Counted from the first letter of the stretch, positions 27,600-37,324 are shown. The stretch: DNA of 64,000 nt from Thalassospira lucentensis MCCC 1A00383 = DSM 14000 (GCF_000421265.1 NZ_ATWN01000007.1:1-64000); one strand, 5' to 3'. Made by a program: numbers and translations. Notes: a model not told the origin generated them from the letters alone.

Positions 27600-28391
27600 T
27601 TGTTGCGGATAAAAGCTGCCATTTTCTTAATGAGTTGTGCGTTTTTGGCGATATCGATCACGCCAAGCGGCGTGGTTCCCTATGTGCAGGGTGTTCATGC
27701 GCAAGGTTTGACGCTGGATCAGGCCGGGGGTGGATCAGGATCAACTTCGCCCGAGGTTACATCGCCGCAAATGCGCGAACTTCTGCCGCTGATTATGAAG
27801 CAACTGCAAAATAACCCTGAACTGATGTCGCGATTTGGCATGGGGGGATTGGGCGGACTATCCGGTCTGTCGGGGCTTGATGGTGCGGGCGCGGGTGATG
27901 GTGCTGGAATGACCGGCATTCCGGGTGCCGGGACCAATGTTCCCGGCCTGAATGAGGCGATTGCCAAGGCACTGGCGGAAAAAAACGGCGGAACCGGCGT
28001 GGTGCCACAGGGGATCCCCGAACAGGTCAAGCTGTACCGCGAACAATTCCACCCGGTTGATATTGATCAGGATGGTCGCATTGGTGCGGAAGAGGCCGCA
28101 TCCTATGCCAGCTGGATGTTTCGGCGGCGCGATATCAACGGTGATAGTGTGCTGGTCGTGCGGGAATTTTCCGCCGTCGAACAACTGCCCGGATCGCCCG
28201 AAGCCAACCGGCAGCGGCTGCGCACCGAGAGCCGTCGTCTGGAATTATTGTTCGCGCAGTATGATACCGATAAGGACAGTATGATCAGCAAGGATGAATT
28301 CCTAGCCCAAGCCAAAAGTGCGTTTGATGAGAAACGCGGAACCGAACCGGATGTTGATCCGTTTACATTCCAGACGGTACTGCCGTTCTAG
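27600..28391 (+). CDS. exported EF-hand domain protein
   Basis: A 263-residue protein of unknown function with a signal peptide (AAIFLMSCAFLAISIT region, likely cut after VHA near residue 34), a Gly/Ala/Leu-rich segment (residues about 80-115, GGLGGLSGLSGLDGAGAGDG) and a C-terminal half with three EF-hand-like loops: DIDQDGRIGAEE, DINGDSVLVVRE and DTDKDSMISKDE. The first and third have good calcium-ligand positions, so periplasmic or secreted calcium binding is likely. The start is TTG after AAGGA. Its TAG stop overlaps the motif TAGGGTCAGGA that recurs at other gene ends in the window. It stands alone between mraZ and corA. Confidence 0.75.
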   Translation: MLRIKAAIFLMSCAFLAISITPSGVVPYVQGVHAQGLTLDQAGGGSGSTSPEVTSPQMRELLPLIMKQLQNNPELMSRFGMGGLGGLSGLSGLDGAGAGDGAGMTGIPGAGTNVPGLNEAIAKALAEKNGGTGVVPQGIPEQVKLYREQFHPVDIDQDGRIGAEEAASYASWMFRRRDINGDSVLVVREFSAVEQLPGSPEANRQRLRTESRRLELLFAQYDTDKDSMISKDEFLAQAKSAFDEKRGTEPDVDPFTFQTVLPF

Positions 28392-28549
28392 GGTCAGGAC
28401 GGCGTCACGGAAGTTTCACGCCCCAACAGGTTGTTTCCCGGTTTTGATGGCCGGGTGTATATCAGACACGCATGACAAAAACTGATCCATAATTTGGCCC
28501 ATAATCTGGCCGCGATCAAACGACAGGCCAGCGCCGACGGAGAGAGGCC

Positions 28550-29665
28550 ATGGACACCAACGAATTTTTCGCACCCGCACGTACGACATCCGATGAGGGC
28601 GGCAGCCGCAGCGAAAATGCCCCCGATACAGAAACGCATGATGGCGCATCTGGCGCGGCTGCGACGGAAGCGGGCGTTGCCAAGGTGCCAGATGTTTTGG
28701 ATGTTTCGAGTGTTTCGGGCGATGAAACAACCGCGACACCATCGGGTAAGTCGCCCGTGTCAAAGGCACCTCGGACGCCGGTCTGGGTGGATCTTTTGTC
28801 GCCAAGCAATGATGAAATCCACGAAATCGAAAAACGATTTGGCATTGAAGTTCCGACCCGCGAAGAAATGCAGGAAATTGAGCTGTCATCGCGTTTGTAT
28901 GATGAAGATGGCGCGTTGTTCATGACGGTATCGGTGTTGAACCGGGCGGCATCGGACGCACCGCAAACCGCTGCGGTAACGTTCATTCTGGTCAAGAAAA
29001 CCCTGATTACCCTGCGCTATGCCGATCCGGTGCCGTTTAAAACCTTTATCCGCCGGGTCAACCGCAGCCCATCGCTTGCCCACAGTGCCGAGACGGTTTT
29101 GTTTGGATTGCTCGAACAGATTGTTGATCGCCTGGCGGACGTGATGGAGCAAGCGGCGGCCGACCTTGAAGGGCTGTCCAATCAGGTTTTTGCCAGTCCT
29201 GAGGATCGGAAATCAGATCAGGGACATCAGGAAACCCTGCGTCAGATCGGGCGGGCAGGCAACCTTTCGGGCAAGGCCAAGGACAGTTTGTTGAACCTGC
29301 ATCGGCTTGGCTTGTTTCTGTCGACACAGGCGCGGCTGAAAAAGGACGCCAAGGCGCGGCTTAAGGTTATCTCGCGCGATATCGTGTCGATTACCGAGCA
29401 CGCCAATTTCATCGCCAATAAAGTCACGTTCCTGCTGGATGCGACGCTGGGCATGATCAGTCTTGAGCAAAACAACATCATCAAGATTTTCTCGGTCGCA
29501 GCGGCGGCCTTTTTGCCGCCAACCCTGATTGCCAGCATTTACGGCATGAATTTCGAGGTCATGCCCGAACTTGACTGGCAATTTGGCTATCCGGTGGCGA
29601 TTGGCTTGATGGTTCTGTCGGCGGTGTTGCCGCTTTGGTATTTCAAGCGGAAGGGCTGGCTTTAG
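28550..29665 (+). CDS. corA: CorA-family divalent metal ion transporter
   Basis: Pentameric Mg2+/Co2+ (or Zn2+, ZntB-like) channel. The 371 residues end in the typical two transmembrane helices: the first (FSVAAAAFLPPTLIASIYGMNF) carries the ion-selectivity motif YGMNF, and the second leads to the basic tail YFKRKGWL. The large cytoplasmic funnel domain precedes them. An N-terminal extension of about 70 residues rich in Ser, Thr, Ala and acidic residues is unusual for the family. The ATG has GGAGAGAGG upstream. CorA and ZntB cannot be told apart safely from this motif alone. Confidence 0.88.
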   Translation: MDTNEFFAPARTTSDEGGSRSENAPDTETHDGASGAAATEAGVAKVPDVLDVSSVSGDETTATPSGKSPVSKAPRTPVWVDLLSPSNDEIHEIEKRFGIEVPTREEMQEIELSSRLYDEDGALFMTVSVLNRAASDAPQTAAVTFILVKKTLITLRYADPVPFKTFIRRVNRSPSLAHSAETVLFGLLEQIVDRLADVMEQAAADLEGLSNQVFASPEDRKSDQGHQETLRQIGRAGNLSGKAKDSLLNLHRLGLFLSTQARLKKDAKARLKVISRDIVSITEHANFIANKVTFLLDATLGMISLEQNNIIKIFSVAAAAFLPPTLIASIYGMNFEVMPELDWQFGYPVAIGLMVLSAVLPLWYFKRKGWL

Positions 29666-29781
29666 GGCAGGCTTCGGAATTTAAGCAGTTTGGCGAGATT
29701 GGTGGGGTAATTGTCCTTTGTGCCATGGTTTTTTTTGGTAGATTGCGCGACCTTCTCACCGGATATCGCGGAGCTATGGAT

Positions 29782-30330
29782 ATGTCGAAGATCGCCTTGA
29801 TTATGATTGACTGGCAACAAGGGTTTGATGACCTTGCCTATTGGGGAAACCGCAATAATCCGGATGCGGAAACCAACGGAGCAAAGCTTCTGACCCATTG
29901 GCGCAAGGCCGGATTGCCGGTTATTCATGTCAAACATGACTCGACCGCGCCGCAATCGCGCCTGCATCCATCCCATGCGGGCAATGCGATCAAGGATATT
30001 GTCGCCCCGATTTCCGGCGAGCTGGTCTATGGCAAGAATGTCAATTCGGCCTTTATCGGGACAACGCTTGAGGCGGACTTGCGGGCACAGGGGATTTCAA
30101 AGCTGGTTCTGTGCGGGATTACGACGGACCATTGTGTGAACACGACAACCCGCATGGCGGGGAATCTTGGCTTTGACGCGACGATTGCCGCAGATGCCTG
30201 TGCGACCTTTGATCGCCAATTGCCCGATGGGCGCGTGTTTGGCGCAGATGTGGTTCATGACGTGGCGCTGGCCAGCCTTAATGGTGAATTTGCCGCGGTC
30301 AAAACAGTCGCACAGATCATTGACGGGTGA
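29782..30330 (+). CDS. isochorismatase-family cysteine hydrolase
   Basis: About 182 residues of the alpha/beta isochorismatase-like hydrolase fold, which includes nicotinamidases and other amidohydrolases. The catalytic triad can be read as Asp in LIMIDWQQGF, Lys in ELVYGKNVNSAF and Cys in GITTDHCVNTTTR, the last with the family TxxCV pattern. I start at ATG 29782 (MSKIALIMID), 8 bases after GGAG; an ATG two codons upstream and a longer frame reaching back into corA are less likely. The substrate is not evident. It lies 116 bp after corA and 65 bp before the next gene, perhaps in one transcript. Confidence 0.85.
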   Translation: MSKIALIMIDWQQGFDDLAYWGNRNNPDAETNGAKLLTHWRKAGLPVIHVKHDSTAPQSRLHPSHAGNAIKDIVAPISGELVYGKNVNSAFIGTTLEADLRAQGISKLVLCGITTDHCVNTTTRMAGNLGFDATIAADACATFDRQLPDGRVFGADVVHDVALASLNGEFAAVKTVAQIIDG

Positions 30331-30395
30331 TCGGCAATTGACTTGCGTTTGCAGCTGACGCAATTTGCCCCCTGATTTCCGCAAAAGGTGCCCCC

Positions 30396-31016
30396 ATGAC
30401 CAAAATTGATACCCAAGAAAAGCTGCGTGCCATCTATGGTGCCCCCCTTGAAGTTGCCGTTTCAAAATGCCTTTCCGCACTTGATCCGCACTGCAAGCAT
30501 TTCATCGATCTGGCACCTTTTGCCGTAATTTCATCGGCAGATTCGAACGGGGATGCGGATGTCAGCCCGCGCGGTGATGGTCCGGGTTTTATCAAGGTTC
30601 TTGATGACAACACCATCCTGATGCCCGACCGTCCGGGCAATAACCGGGTTGATACGCTGGCCAATATTGTCGAAAACCCGAAGGTCGGGATGCTGTTTTT
30701 TGTGCCGGGCATCAATGAGACATTGCGGGTAAATGGCACGGCTGAAATCCGTACCGATCCGGAATTGCTGGCGCAGTTTGCCGATACGCCAAAGCCGCCG
30801 GTCACGGTGATCAAGGTGACGGTCGAGGAAGCGTTCCTGCATTGTGCGAAATCGCTGATGCGGTCCAAATTGTGGGATGCAAATGCGCAGATTGACCGCA
30901 AGACGTTGCCGACCCTTGGTAAAATGATCAAGGATCAGACGTCGGCGAATTTCGAGGTCGGGACACAGGAAGAAGCCGATAAGTATTTCGCCGCATCGAT
31001 TGCCGAGCGCGGTTGA
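30396..31016 (+). CDS. pyridoxamine 5'-phosphate oxidase family protein (FMN-binding split barrel)
   Basis: A 206-residue flavoprotein-type split-barrel protein. The segment AVISSADSNGDADVSPRGDGPGF, followed by MPDRPGNNRVDTLANI and GMLFFVPGINETLRVNGTA, is typical of the MSMEG_1061-like branch of the PPOX superfamily. These proteins bind FMN or a related cofactor and are thought to carry out redox reactions on small molecules; no substrate is known. The gene follows the isochorismatase-like gene by 65 bp and ends before a good terminator. Confidence 0.85.
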   Translation: MTKIDTQEKLRAIYGAPLEVAVSKCLSALDPHCKHFIDLAPFAVISSADSNGDADVSPRGDGPGFIKVLDDNTILMPDRPGNNRVDTLANIVENPKVGMLFFVPGINETLRVNGTAEIRTDPELLAQFADTPKPPVTVIKVTVEEAFLHCAKSLMRSKLWDANAQIDRKTLPTLGKMIKDQTSANFEVGTQEEADKYFAASIAERG

Positions 31017-31052
31017 GCTGAGCAGTTTTGCGCGGTTTGTGAATTTTAGTAC

Positions 31053-31082
31053 AAGGCGATGACGGGATGTCATCGCCTTTGT
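31053..31082 (+). terminator. terminator after the PPOX-family gene
   Basis: An 11-bp perfect stem (AAGGCGATGAC, 31053-31063, with 31069-31079), 5-base loop and short T run follow the stop codon by 36 bp. It also lies just beyond the 3' end of the oppositely transcribed RNase P RNA gene. Confidence 0.75.
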
Positions 31083-31105
31083 CGTATTGGCGTTACAAAA
31101 AAATA

Positions 31106-31500
<395 letters not shown>

Positions 31501-31507
31501 TTGCGGT

Positions 31508-31536
31508 GATGTAGGTTAGATGGGGTCGTTCGTCAA
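31508..31536 (-). promoter_or_regulatory. rnpB promoter
   Basis: On the minus strand, TTGACG (31531-31536) and TACATC (31508-31513) are separated by 17 bp, with a predicted start at about 31500, matching the P1 helix of the RNA. Confidence 0.55.
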
Positions 31537-31696
31537 GAAAAAGCAGTGATCTCAATCGACTGTCTGTCGGGCGCAAAAATGCGGGCAAAAAAGCATTGGA
31601 GCCATGCAAAGACAGATTTGCGTTGCTATCCTAAAGAGTGTAAAAGTCGTCTTCAAATTCATCCACCCGTATAGTTATAGGCTGGCACATTCACCC

Positions 31697-32506
31697 ATGC
31701 ATCGGGCATTCTGGTTCATAGGCGCGGTCGCGCTGTTGTTTACGTCTGTCTGCGCGCAGGCAAAAGAGATCCGCATTTGTTACGACAAATGGGTTCCCTA
31801 TGCCTATGAGGGGCGCAGCGGTGCGGAAGGTCTGTCGGTTGATATTGTGCGCACGTTCATGGAGCGGGCCGGGCATGAGGTGACATTTGTGTCGATGCCG
31901 ACAGCACGGTGCCAGTTTTCCCAGCGGTACGGGGCGGTTGATGGCATTTTGCTTGATGACGTTGCGCATGCCAAAAGTGCCAACTTGAAGATATCATCAG
32001 ACTCGCTGGCCAGCCGGGTGACGGTTGCGGTTGTGCGATCAAGCTTCCTTGAAAGCGAATATCGCGGGCCGGAAAGTTTTGAGGGCGCAAGCTGGCTTAA
32101 GGTTATTGGGGACCAGTATCCCGAGGCCATCGCAGGCAACCCGGATATGCATGCGGTCGAAGTTGGCGAGAATGCCAAAGGGTATGAGATGCTGCGCCGC
32201 CATCACGTCGATGTTGTCTTCGCCGATCTGGCGTCGATGCGCTATGACATTGGTGCCCGGCGCGACGCCATGCAGTTCAAGGTTTTGCACCCGGCTCTTG
32301 AGGTTGCCGAATTTTATCTAAGCCTTGGCGCAGAGACAGCCGACATCCTTGGCGACTTTAACCTTGCGATGGCGCACGGTGTTGAAAGCGGCGAGCTGGA
32401 TAATATTTATTACCGCTACCTTGGTTTTAGCCGGAATGGCTATGCGCGCTATATCGAGCATTCTGACGGGGCGGGCGCGGCAGAGAGCAACAGCATTGAA
32501 CAGTAG
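31697..32506 (+). CDS. periplasmic solute-binding protein, family 3 type
   Basis: About 269 residues from ATG 31697, beginning with a signal peptide (FWFIGAVALLFTSVCAQA) and continuing as an amino-acid-binding-like fold: KEIRICYDKWVPYAYEGRSG, GLSVDIVRTFMERAGHEVTF, DVVFADLASMRYDI. A longer frame from 31604 is possible but would bury the signal peptide. No permease or ATPase gene is adjacent, so it may serve a transporter elsewhere or act as a sensor or enzyme-like orphan of the SBP_bac_3 family. It sits between rnpB and a convergent amidase gene. Confidence 0.75.
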   Translation: MHRAFWFIGAVALLFTSVCAQAKEIRICYDKWVPYAYEGRSGAEGLSVDIVRTFMERAGHEVTFVSMPTARCQFSQRYGAVDGILLDDVAHAKSANLKISSDSLASRVTVAVVRSSFLESEYRGPESFEGASWLKVIGDQYPEAIAGNPDMHAVEVGENAKGYEMLRRHHVDVVFADLASMRYDIGARRDAMQFKVLHPALEVAEFYLSLGAETADILGDFNLAMAHGVESGELDNIYYRYLGFSRNGYARYIEHSDGAGAAESNSIEQ

Positions 32507-32561
32507 TGTTTCTGGATGCTGCGTCGTCGATAGGCAATCGGTTTGAGGTCGGCCCCTATGT

Positions 32562-33263
32562 CTATGTGGCTTTGACCAGTGCCTTGGCGATGGCCACGCA
32601 TTCGTTATCAACCTTCCCGGAAATATCGGCCGGACGCCAGTGGCGCTGAAAGGCGATGCGGCGTTTTTGCCCGTCACCATCGCCATAGCCGATTTGATCG
32701 AGCAGGGGGTCAAGGTTGTCGGGGGATGTGAGGGCTTTGGGCGACATTTCGGGCGACCTCTGGGGCCGTATTTTGGGCCATAATCCGATGCCGTTTTCGG
32801 CCAGTTGATCCCATGGGAACAACTCGCCGGGGTCTTCTTTTCGGTCCGGGGCCATGTCGGAATGGGCGATGATGCGGCTGGCCGGGATGGTGTGGCGACC
32901 CAGGATGTCGCGGCACAGCGCAATCACCGATGTGATTTGATCTTCGAGGAAGGCGCGATAGCCATGTTCATGGCCGGGATTGACGATTTCAATGCCGATG
33001 GAGCGCGAATTTACATCCACGCATTTTTGCCATTCACCGCGCCCGGCATGCCATGCACGTTTGTCTTCATCAACGAGGCGGAAAATGCGCCCGTCTTCTT
33101 CGATCAGATAATGACATGACACCGATGACGCCGGATCACACAGGCGATCAAGGGCGATTTGCCCAGATTGCATGCCGGTGTAATGCAGGACGAGAATGTC
33201 AATCGGGCTGCCGTGCGGACGGTCGCCAAAGTTGGGCGATGGATGGTCGATGATGTGTGTCAT
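32562..33263 (-). CDS. N-acetylmuramoyl-L-alanine amidase (AmiD-like, Amidase_2)
   Basis: Zinc-dependent amidase that cleaves the bond between N-acetylmuramic acid and L-alanine in peptidoglycan or its anhydro-muropeptides. About 233 residues from ATG 33263. Motifs of the T7-lysozyme/AmpD fold are seen: LVLHYTGM with the first zinc histidine, SCHYLIEEDGRIFRLV, RAWHAGRGEW with the second region, SIGIEIVNPG, and HSDMAPDRKEDPGELFPW with the final ligands. No signal peptide is visible, so a cytoplasmic, AmpD-like recycling role is possible. It overlaps nothing and is followed after 55 bp by the convergent binding-protein gene. Confidence 0.88.
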   Translation of the reverse strand: MTHIIDHPSPNFGDRPHGSPIDILVLHYTGMQSGQIALDRLCDPASSVSCHYLIEEDGRIFRLVDEDKRAWHAGRGEWQKCVDVNSRSIGIEIVNPGHEHGYRAFLEDQITSVIALCRDILGRHTIPASRIIAHSDMAPDRKEDPGELFPWDQLAENGIGLWPKIRPQRSPEMSPKALTSPDNLDPLLDQIGYGDGDGQKRRIAFQRHWRPADISGKVDNECVAIAKALVKAT

Positions 33264-33299
33264 TGCGCCGCTTGGCATGTCCGCATCGCCCCGCTTTGA

Positions 33300-34190
33300 T
33301 TAATCCATGCCCTGGGTTTTGCGCTGTACCGGTTTGCGCAGCATAATCACGCCCACCCCGCACAGCACAACCGCCCCACCAATGATTTTCAGCACGGAAA
33401 AGGCTTCGCCAAAGACGATAAACGATCCGAAGACACTGATCACCGGGGCCAGAAGCGACCATGGCACGACAACATTGACGTCCTGAGTTTTTAGCAAGTG
33501 ATACCAGAAGCCATAGGCGACAATCGAGGACATCACAACGGTGAAGCTGAGGTTGGCCCATGCCACCCAGCTTGCGTTCATGACGGCCTGAAACGCGTGC
33601 GGTTCAAAGATCAGCGAAAAGAAAAGCAGTTGCGGCGCGGCCATGAGTGCCATCCAGCCATTAAGCTGGAAGGTATCAATGTCGCCCAGTTTTTTGATCA
33701 TGACATTGGCAACCGCCCACATGAAGGCGGCAAATACCACCAGCAATAATGGCAGTTGCAGATCCGTCATGGTCGGATCCCAGAACATGATAATGACCCC
33801 GATAAAGGCCAGTGCCATGCCCGAAAGCCGTTTCCAGCCCAACCGGTCATTAAAGAAATATGTGGCCAGCATCGATGAAAACGGCACGCCCAAAAGAACG
33901 ATAATCGCCACCGGTCCCGCATCAATCATCGACAGGGCATAGAACAGAACCCCGAAATGGAGTGTGCCAAAGATAACCGAAATGATCGCCAGTTTTCCCA
34001 TGCGCCCGCGTGGCATGCGCGCAAAGGGGACCAGCAGGGCCGCAACAGCGCCAAAGCGAATGGCGGTCAGCATGAAAGGCGGGATTTCACCGACCGCACC
34101 CTTGACGGTCAGCATGTTGACGCCCCAGATGATGGCGACGGACAAGGCCATGAGGGTGGCTTTTAACGGCATGGCGCGGGCTTTCAACAT
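33300..34190 (-). CDS. EamA/DMT-superfamily permease
   Basis: Inner-membrane protein with about ten predicted helices and two EamA repeats; the first begins TLMALSVAIIWGVNML, the second with LLLVVFAAFMWAVANVMIKK. Such transporters export or import metabolites such as amino acids; the substrate is not evident. I start at ATG 34190 (296 residues, normal for the family), with ATG 34172 and a GTG at 34277 as alternatives, none with a clear ribosome site. The tail is basic (RKPVQRKTQ). It ends 36 bp before the amidase gene, same strand, possibly one transcript. Confidence 0.85.
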   Translation of the reverse strand: MLKARAMPLKATLMALSVAIIWGVNMLTVKGAVGEIPPFMLTAIRFGAVAALLVPFARMPRGRMGKLAIISVIFGTLHFGVLFYALSMIDAGPVAIIVLLGVPFSSMLATYFFNDRLGWKRLSGMALAFIGVIIMFWDPTMTDLQLPLLLVVFAAFMWAVANVMIKKLGDIDTFQLNGWMALMAAPQLLFFSLIFEPHAFQAVMNASWVAWANLSFTVVMSSIVAYGFWYHLLKTQDVNVVVPWSLLAPVISVFGSFIVFGEAFSVLKIIGGAVVLCGVGVIMLRKPVQRKTQGMD

Positions 34191-34412
34191 GGGTTGGCCC
34201 GATCCTTGTTCGGGTGCCAACCGGGTGACAATTGCCCGCAACCAAAGTCGGCGGCGGGGATTTATCCCTTGATCCACTGTTTTGCATCACAGGACAAATG
34301 AGTTGTTTTCAACTGCAGGCTCAAGTGTGGCGCATCTACCGTTGCGGGTAAAGTCCCGCAACGTTTCGCCCTCGCCAAAAGATCACTAGGTCCTGACCCC
34401 AGATGATCGGTC

Positions 34413-36239
34413 CTAGCCGAGTTCTTCACGCATCACTTCAAGTTCCAGCCAGCGGCCTTCGCACTCTTCGAGTTCGGCGCGCGCGGCATCAAGGCGGTCG
34501 GCCTTCTTCTGGAAGGCTTCGGGGTCCTTGGTGAATAGGCTGCCATCTGACAGGGCGGCTTCAATCTCGGCCATCTCGACCTCAATCTTTGCCATTTTGT
34601 CGGGCAGGTTGTCGTATTCGCGCTGATCTTTATAGCTCAGCTTGGCCGCAGCTTTGGGCTTTGCCGGGGCCGTGGCCGATGTGAAGGCCTTTTTGCCGGT
34701 CTTTGCCGCTGGACGGTCTTCGGTGGGTGCTTGTCCGGCATTTGAAAGTTTGCGCTGGGTGATGTAATCGGAATAGCCGCCAGCATATTCAACCGCCAGA
34801 CCATCGCCCTCCATAACGATGGAGGATGTCACGACGCGATCAAGGAAGTCACGATCATGGCTGACCAGCAGAAGCGTGCCTTCGTAGTCATCAAGCATTT
34901 CCTGCAGAAGATCGAGCGTATCCATATCAAGATCGTTGGTCGGCTCATCCATGATCAGAAGGTTGGTCGGTTTGGCCAGTTGTTTGGCCAGAAGTAAACG
35001 ATTGCGTTCGCCACCCGAAAGAGCGCCGACCGGGCTTCGGGCCTGCTTTTCATCAAACAGGAAATCACGCAGGTAACTGACGACATGGCGGGGATTGCCG
35101 CGCACCATGACCTGATCACCGCCAACATCGCAGAGCGTATCCCAAAGGGTCATGCTGTCATCAAGGGCGACGCGTTTCTGATCGAAATAGGATGCGTTCA
35201 GGTTGGTGCCGATCTTGATCGTGCCGCTGTCGGGTTCAAGCTGCCCGGTCAGCATTTTAAGCAATGTGGTTTTACCAGCCCCGTTCGGGCCAATGATCCC
35301 GACCTTGTCGCCGCGCAGAATACGGGTTGAGAAACCGGTCAGGATTTCACGGTCACCAAATGACTTGGCGATATCGGTGGCCTCGATCACGACCTTGCCC
35401 GATGTGCCACCCGTGTCAGCGGCAAGTGAGACATTGCCGATGCGATCAACCTGGGCGGAGCGCTGTTCGCGCATATCATACAGACGGCGCAGACGGCCCT
35501 GGTTCCGTTTGCGGCGCGCCGAGATGCCCTGCACCGACCAGACGGTTTCCTTGGCGATCAGCTTATCAAGCTTGGCGCGTTCCTCGGATTCTTTGCGGTA
35601 GATTTCCTCGGACCATTCTTCGAACTTGGCAAAGTTAAGCTTGCCCTGATGCATCACACCGCGATCAAGCCACAGCACCCCGTTTGACACCGCATTGAGG
35701 AATGCGCGGTCATGCGAAATCACCACAACTGCACCGCGGAAGTTTTTGATCTCGCCTTCGAGCCATTCAATCGTTGGCAAATCAAGGTGGTTGGTCGGCT
35801 CATCAAGCAGCAAGACTTGTGGGTCGGCAATCAGCGCGCGCGCAATTGCCGCGCGGCGGCCTTCACCACCGGAAAGCTGTTTGGGATCGGCCATCGGATC
35901 GATGCTGACCGATGCGAGGAGCATGTCGGAGCGATAGGAATATTCTTCTTCATGGGCATCAAGGGCGGACAGAACAAATTCTTCGACCGTGTCATAGCCG
36001 TCAAATTTGGGTTCCTGATTAAGGTAGGCCACCTTGCAGCCCGGCTGGACAAAGCGTTCGCCGCCGTCAGCTTCGATTTCACCGGCGATGATTTTAAGCA
36101 GGGTGGATTTGCCCCCGCCATTTCGCCCGACAAGGCACAGCCGATCCCGTTCGCCAATGGCAAATGAAACATCGGAAAACAGATCATTCCCGCCAAAGGT
36201 CAGGTGAATGTCATTAATATTAATCAGCGGTGGCGCCAT
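34413..36239 (-). CDS. uup: ABC-F ATPase Uup
   Basis: Soluble protein with two ABC ATPase domains and no membrane part, of the ABC-F family that acts on ribosomes; Uup is also tied to DNA transposition and branch migration in E. coli. About 608 residues from ATG 36239 (MAPPLININDIHLTFGG). Walker A sites GRNGGGKST and GPNGAGKTT, signatures LSGGEGRRAAIARAL and LSGGERNRLLLAKQL, Walker B LLLDEPTNHLD and LIMDEPTNDLD, an interdomain linker rich in Arg, and a C-terminal coiled coil (DNLPDKMAKIEVEMAEIEAA) that marks Uup among ABC-F proteins. A longer frame upstream lacks family features. Confidence 0.93.
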   Translation of the reverse strand: MAPPLININDIHLTFGGNDLFSDVSFAIGERDRLCLVGRNGGGKSTLLKIIAGEIEADGGERFVQPGCKVAYLNQEPKFDGYDTVEEFVLSALDAHEEEYSYRSDMLLASVSIDPMADPKQLSGGEGRRAAIARALIADPQVLLLDEPTNHLDLPTIEWLEGEIKNFRGAVVVISHDRAFLNAVSNGVLWLDRGVMHQGKLNFAKFEEWSEEIYRKESEERAKLDKLIAKETVWSVQGISARRKRNQGRLRRLYDMREQRSAQVDRIGNVSLAADTGGTSGKVVIEATDIAKSFGDREILTGFSTRILRGDKVGIIGPNGAGKTTLLKMLTGQLEPDSGTIKIGTNLNASYFDQKRVALDDSMTLWDTLCDVGGDQVMVRGNPRHVVSYLRDFLFDEKQARSPVGALSGGERNRLLLAKQLAKPTNLLIMDEPTNDLDMDTLDLLQEMLDDYEGTLLLVSHDRDFLDRVVTSSIVMEGDGLAVEYAGGYSDYITQRKLSNAGQAPTEDRPAAKTGKKAFTSATAPAKPKAAAKLSYKDQREYDNLPDKMAKIEVEMAEIEAALSDGSLFTKDPEAFQKKADRLDAARAELEECEGRWLELEVMREELG

Positions 36240-36355
36240 GGGAAAACCGATAAGCTTGGGGTCAAAAATAAGTCCATTGGCCCCCTGCAAACAGCATATA
36301 GGGTGCCGTTGCAAGGGAAATCATCCGGGAGGGGCGATACAGGGTGCTTTTATGG

Positions 36356-37135
36356 TCAGCGAATGCCGCGTTCTTTGCGAATTTGATCCCAGGCGGCATT
36401 GATCCGGGCCATTTTTTCATTGGCCTGTTCGATGAACTCGGGCGGCATGCCTTTGGCCATCAGGGTGTCGGGATGGTTTTCGCGCGACAGTTTGCGATGG
36501 GCCGATTTCAGCTCATCGTCACTGGCGTCGCGGCCCAAGCCCAACTGTTGATACGGATCGGGTCCGTTCGAGGATGTATGGGCCTGATGCACACGGTCAA
36601 AATCGATATCGGCAAAGCCAAAGATATGGGCGACCTTTTTAAGGTAGGCCTGCTCGGAGGGGTGCAATTGCCCATCGGCCATGGCGATCTGATACAGCGC
36701 TTCGAGGATGCCTTCAAGCAGGGCACGTTCGCCGCGGAACATGGTGGCGATTTGCTGCGCATAAGGTTCAAACCCGTCGGGTGATGCCTTTGCCATGTCA
36801 AAGATACGACCGACATTTTTAGCCTCGCCCGGCGGGATGCTGAACACACGTTTAAAGGCATCGATTTCATCGCGGCTGACATGTCCGTCAACCTTGGCCA
36901 TTTTGGCAGCAAGGATAATGACCCCCGTGGCAAAGGCGATCTGGCGTGGATCCTGCCCGCCCGGAAAGCTTTGGTAGCCGCCGTAATGGGGGCCTGATCC
37001 ACCAAGTCGCGGGTCGGACGCGCTGTTTTTTATCTTGTCGACAACATGTCCTGCGGTTGCGCCAAGGATCGCGCCAAGCGGTCCGCCTAAGGCAAAACCA
37101 GCTGTTCCGCCAATAATTTTTCCCCAGATGCTCAT
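36356..37135 (-). CDS. TerB/DnaJ-domain protein (DjlA-like)
   Basis: About 259 residues from ATG 37135 (MSIWGKIIGGTAGFALGG). A glycine-rich hydrophobic N-terminus that may contact the membrane is followed by a TerB-like helical domain (QIAFATGVIILAAKMAKVDGHVSRDE, MADGQLHPSEQAYLKKVA) and a C-terminal J domain with YQQLGLGRDASDDELKSAHR and the HPD motif in SRENHPDTL. This is the order of DjlA, a DnaK co-chaperone. The HPD motif indicates a working J domain. It precedes uup on the same strand by about 116 bp. Confidence 0.88.
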   Translation of the reverse strand: MSIWGKIIGGTAGFALGGPLGAILGATAGHVVDKIKNSASDPRLGGSGPHYGGYQSFPGGQDPRQIAFATGVIILAAKMAKVDGHVSRDEIDAFKRVFSIPPGEAKNVGRIFDMAKASPDGFEPYAQQIATMFRGERALLEGILEALYQIAMADGQLHPSEQAYLKKVAHIFGFADIDFDRVHQAHTSSNGPDPYQQLGLGRDASDDELKSAHRKLSRENHPDTLMAKGMPPEFIEQANEKMARINAAWDQIRKERGIR

Positions 37136-37306
37136 GGGTGATTTTTGTCCTGTTGTTTGCGATGCCTGATGTGAAAGGCGGGTCAGGACAGCAGGCTTTG
37201 CCATCCGAATGCGTTCCCCCAACATAGTTTGGAGCGGGCAGAAAGAAATGGTCAAATCGCATTTTCTAATGCGTTCAGCTCAAAGGTATCGGGAGTGCTA
37301 TACTTT

Positions 37307-37324
37307 GGTAGTATTTAAACTACC
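37307..37324. promoter_or_regulatory. palindrome upstream of the first chemoreceptor gene
   Basis: GGTAGTATTTAAACTACC has 6-bp arms around an A/T core, about 80 bp upstream of the chemoreceptor ATG and in an A/T-rich stretch (37256-37403) that should hold its promoter. It may be an operator; no regulator is assigned. Confidence 0.35.

Noticed and set aside
37307-37324. Palindrome near chemoreceptor 1 considered as a terminator of an upstream gene
   Set aside because: The adjacent gene upstream is transcribed away from it, and there is no T tract; it is listed only as a possible operator.
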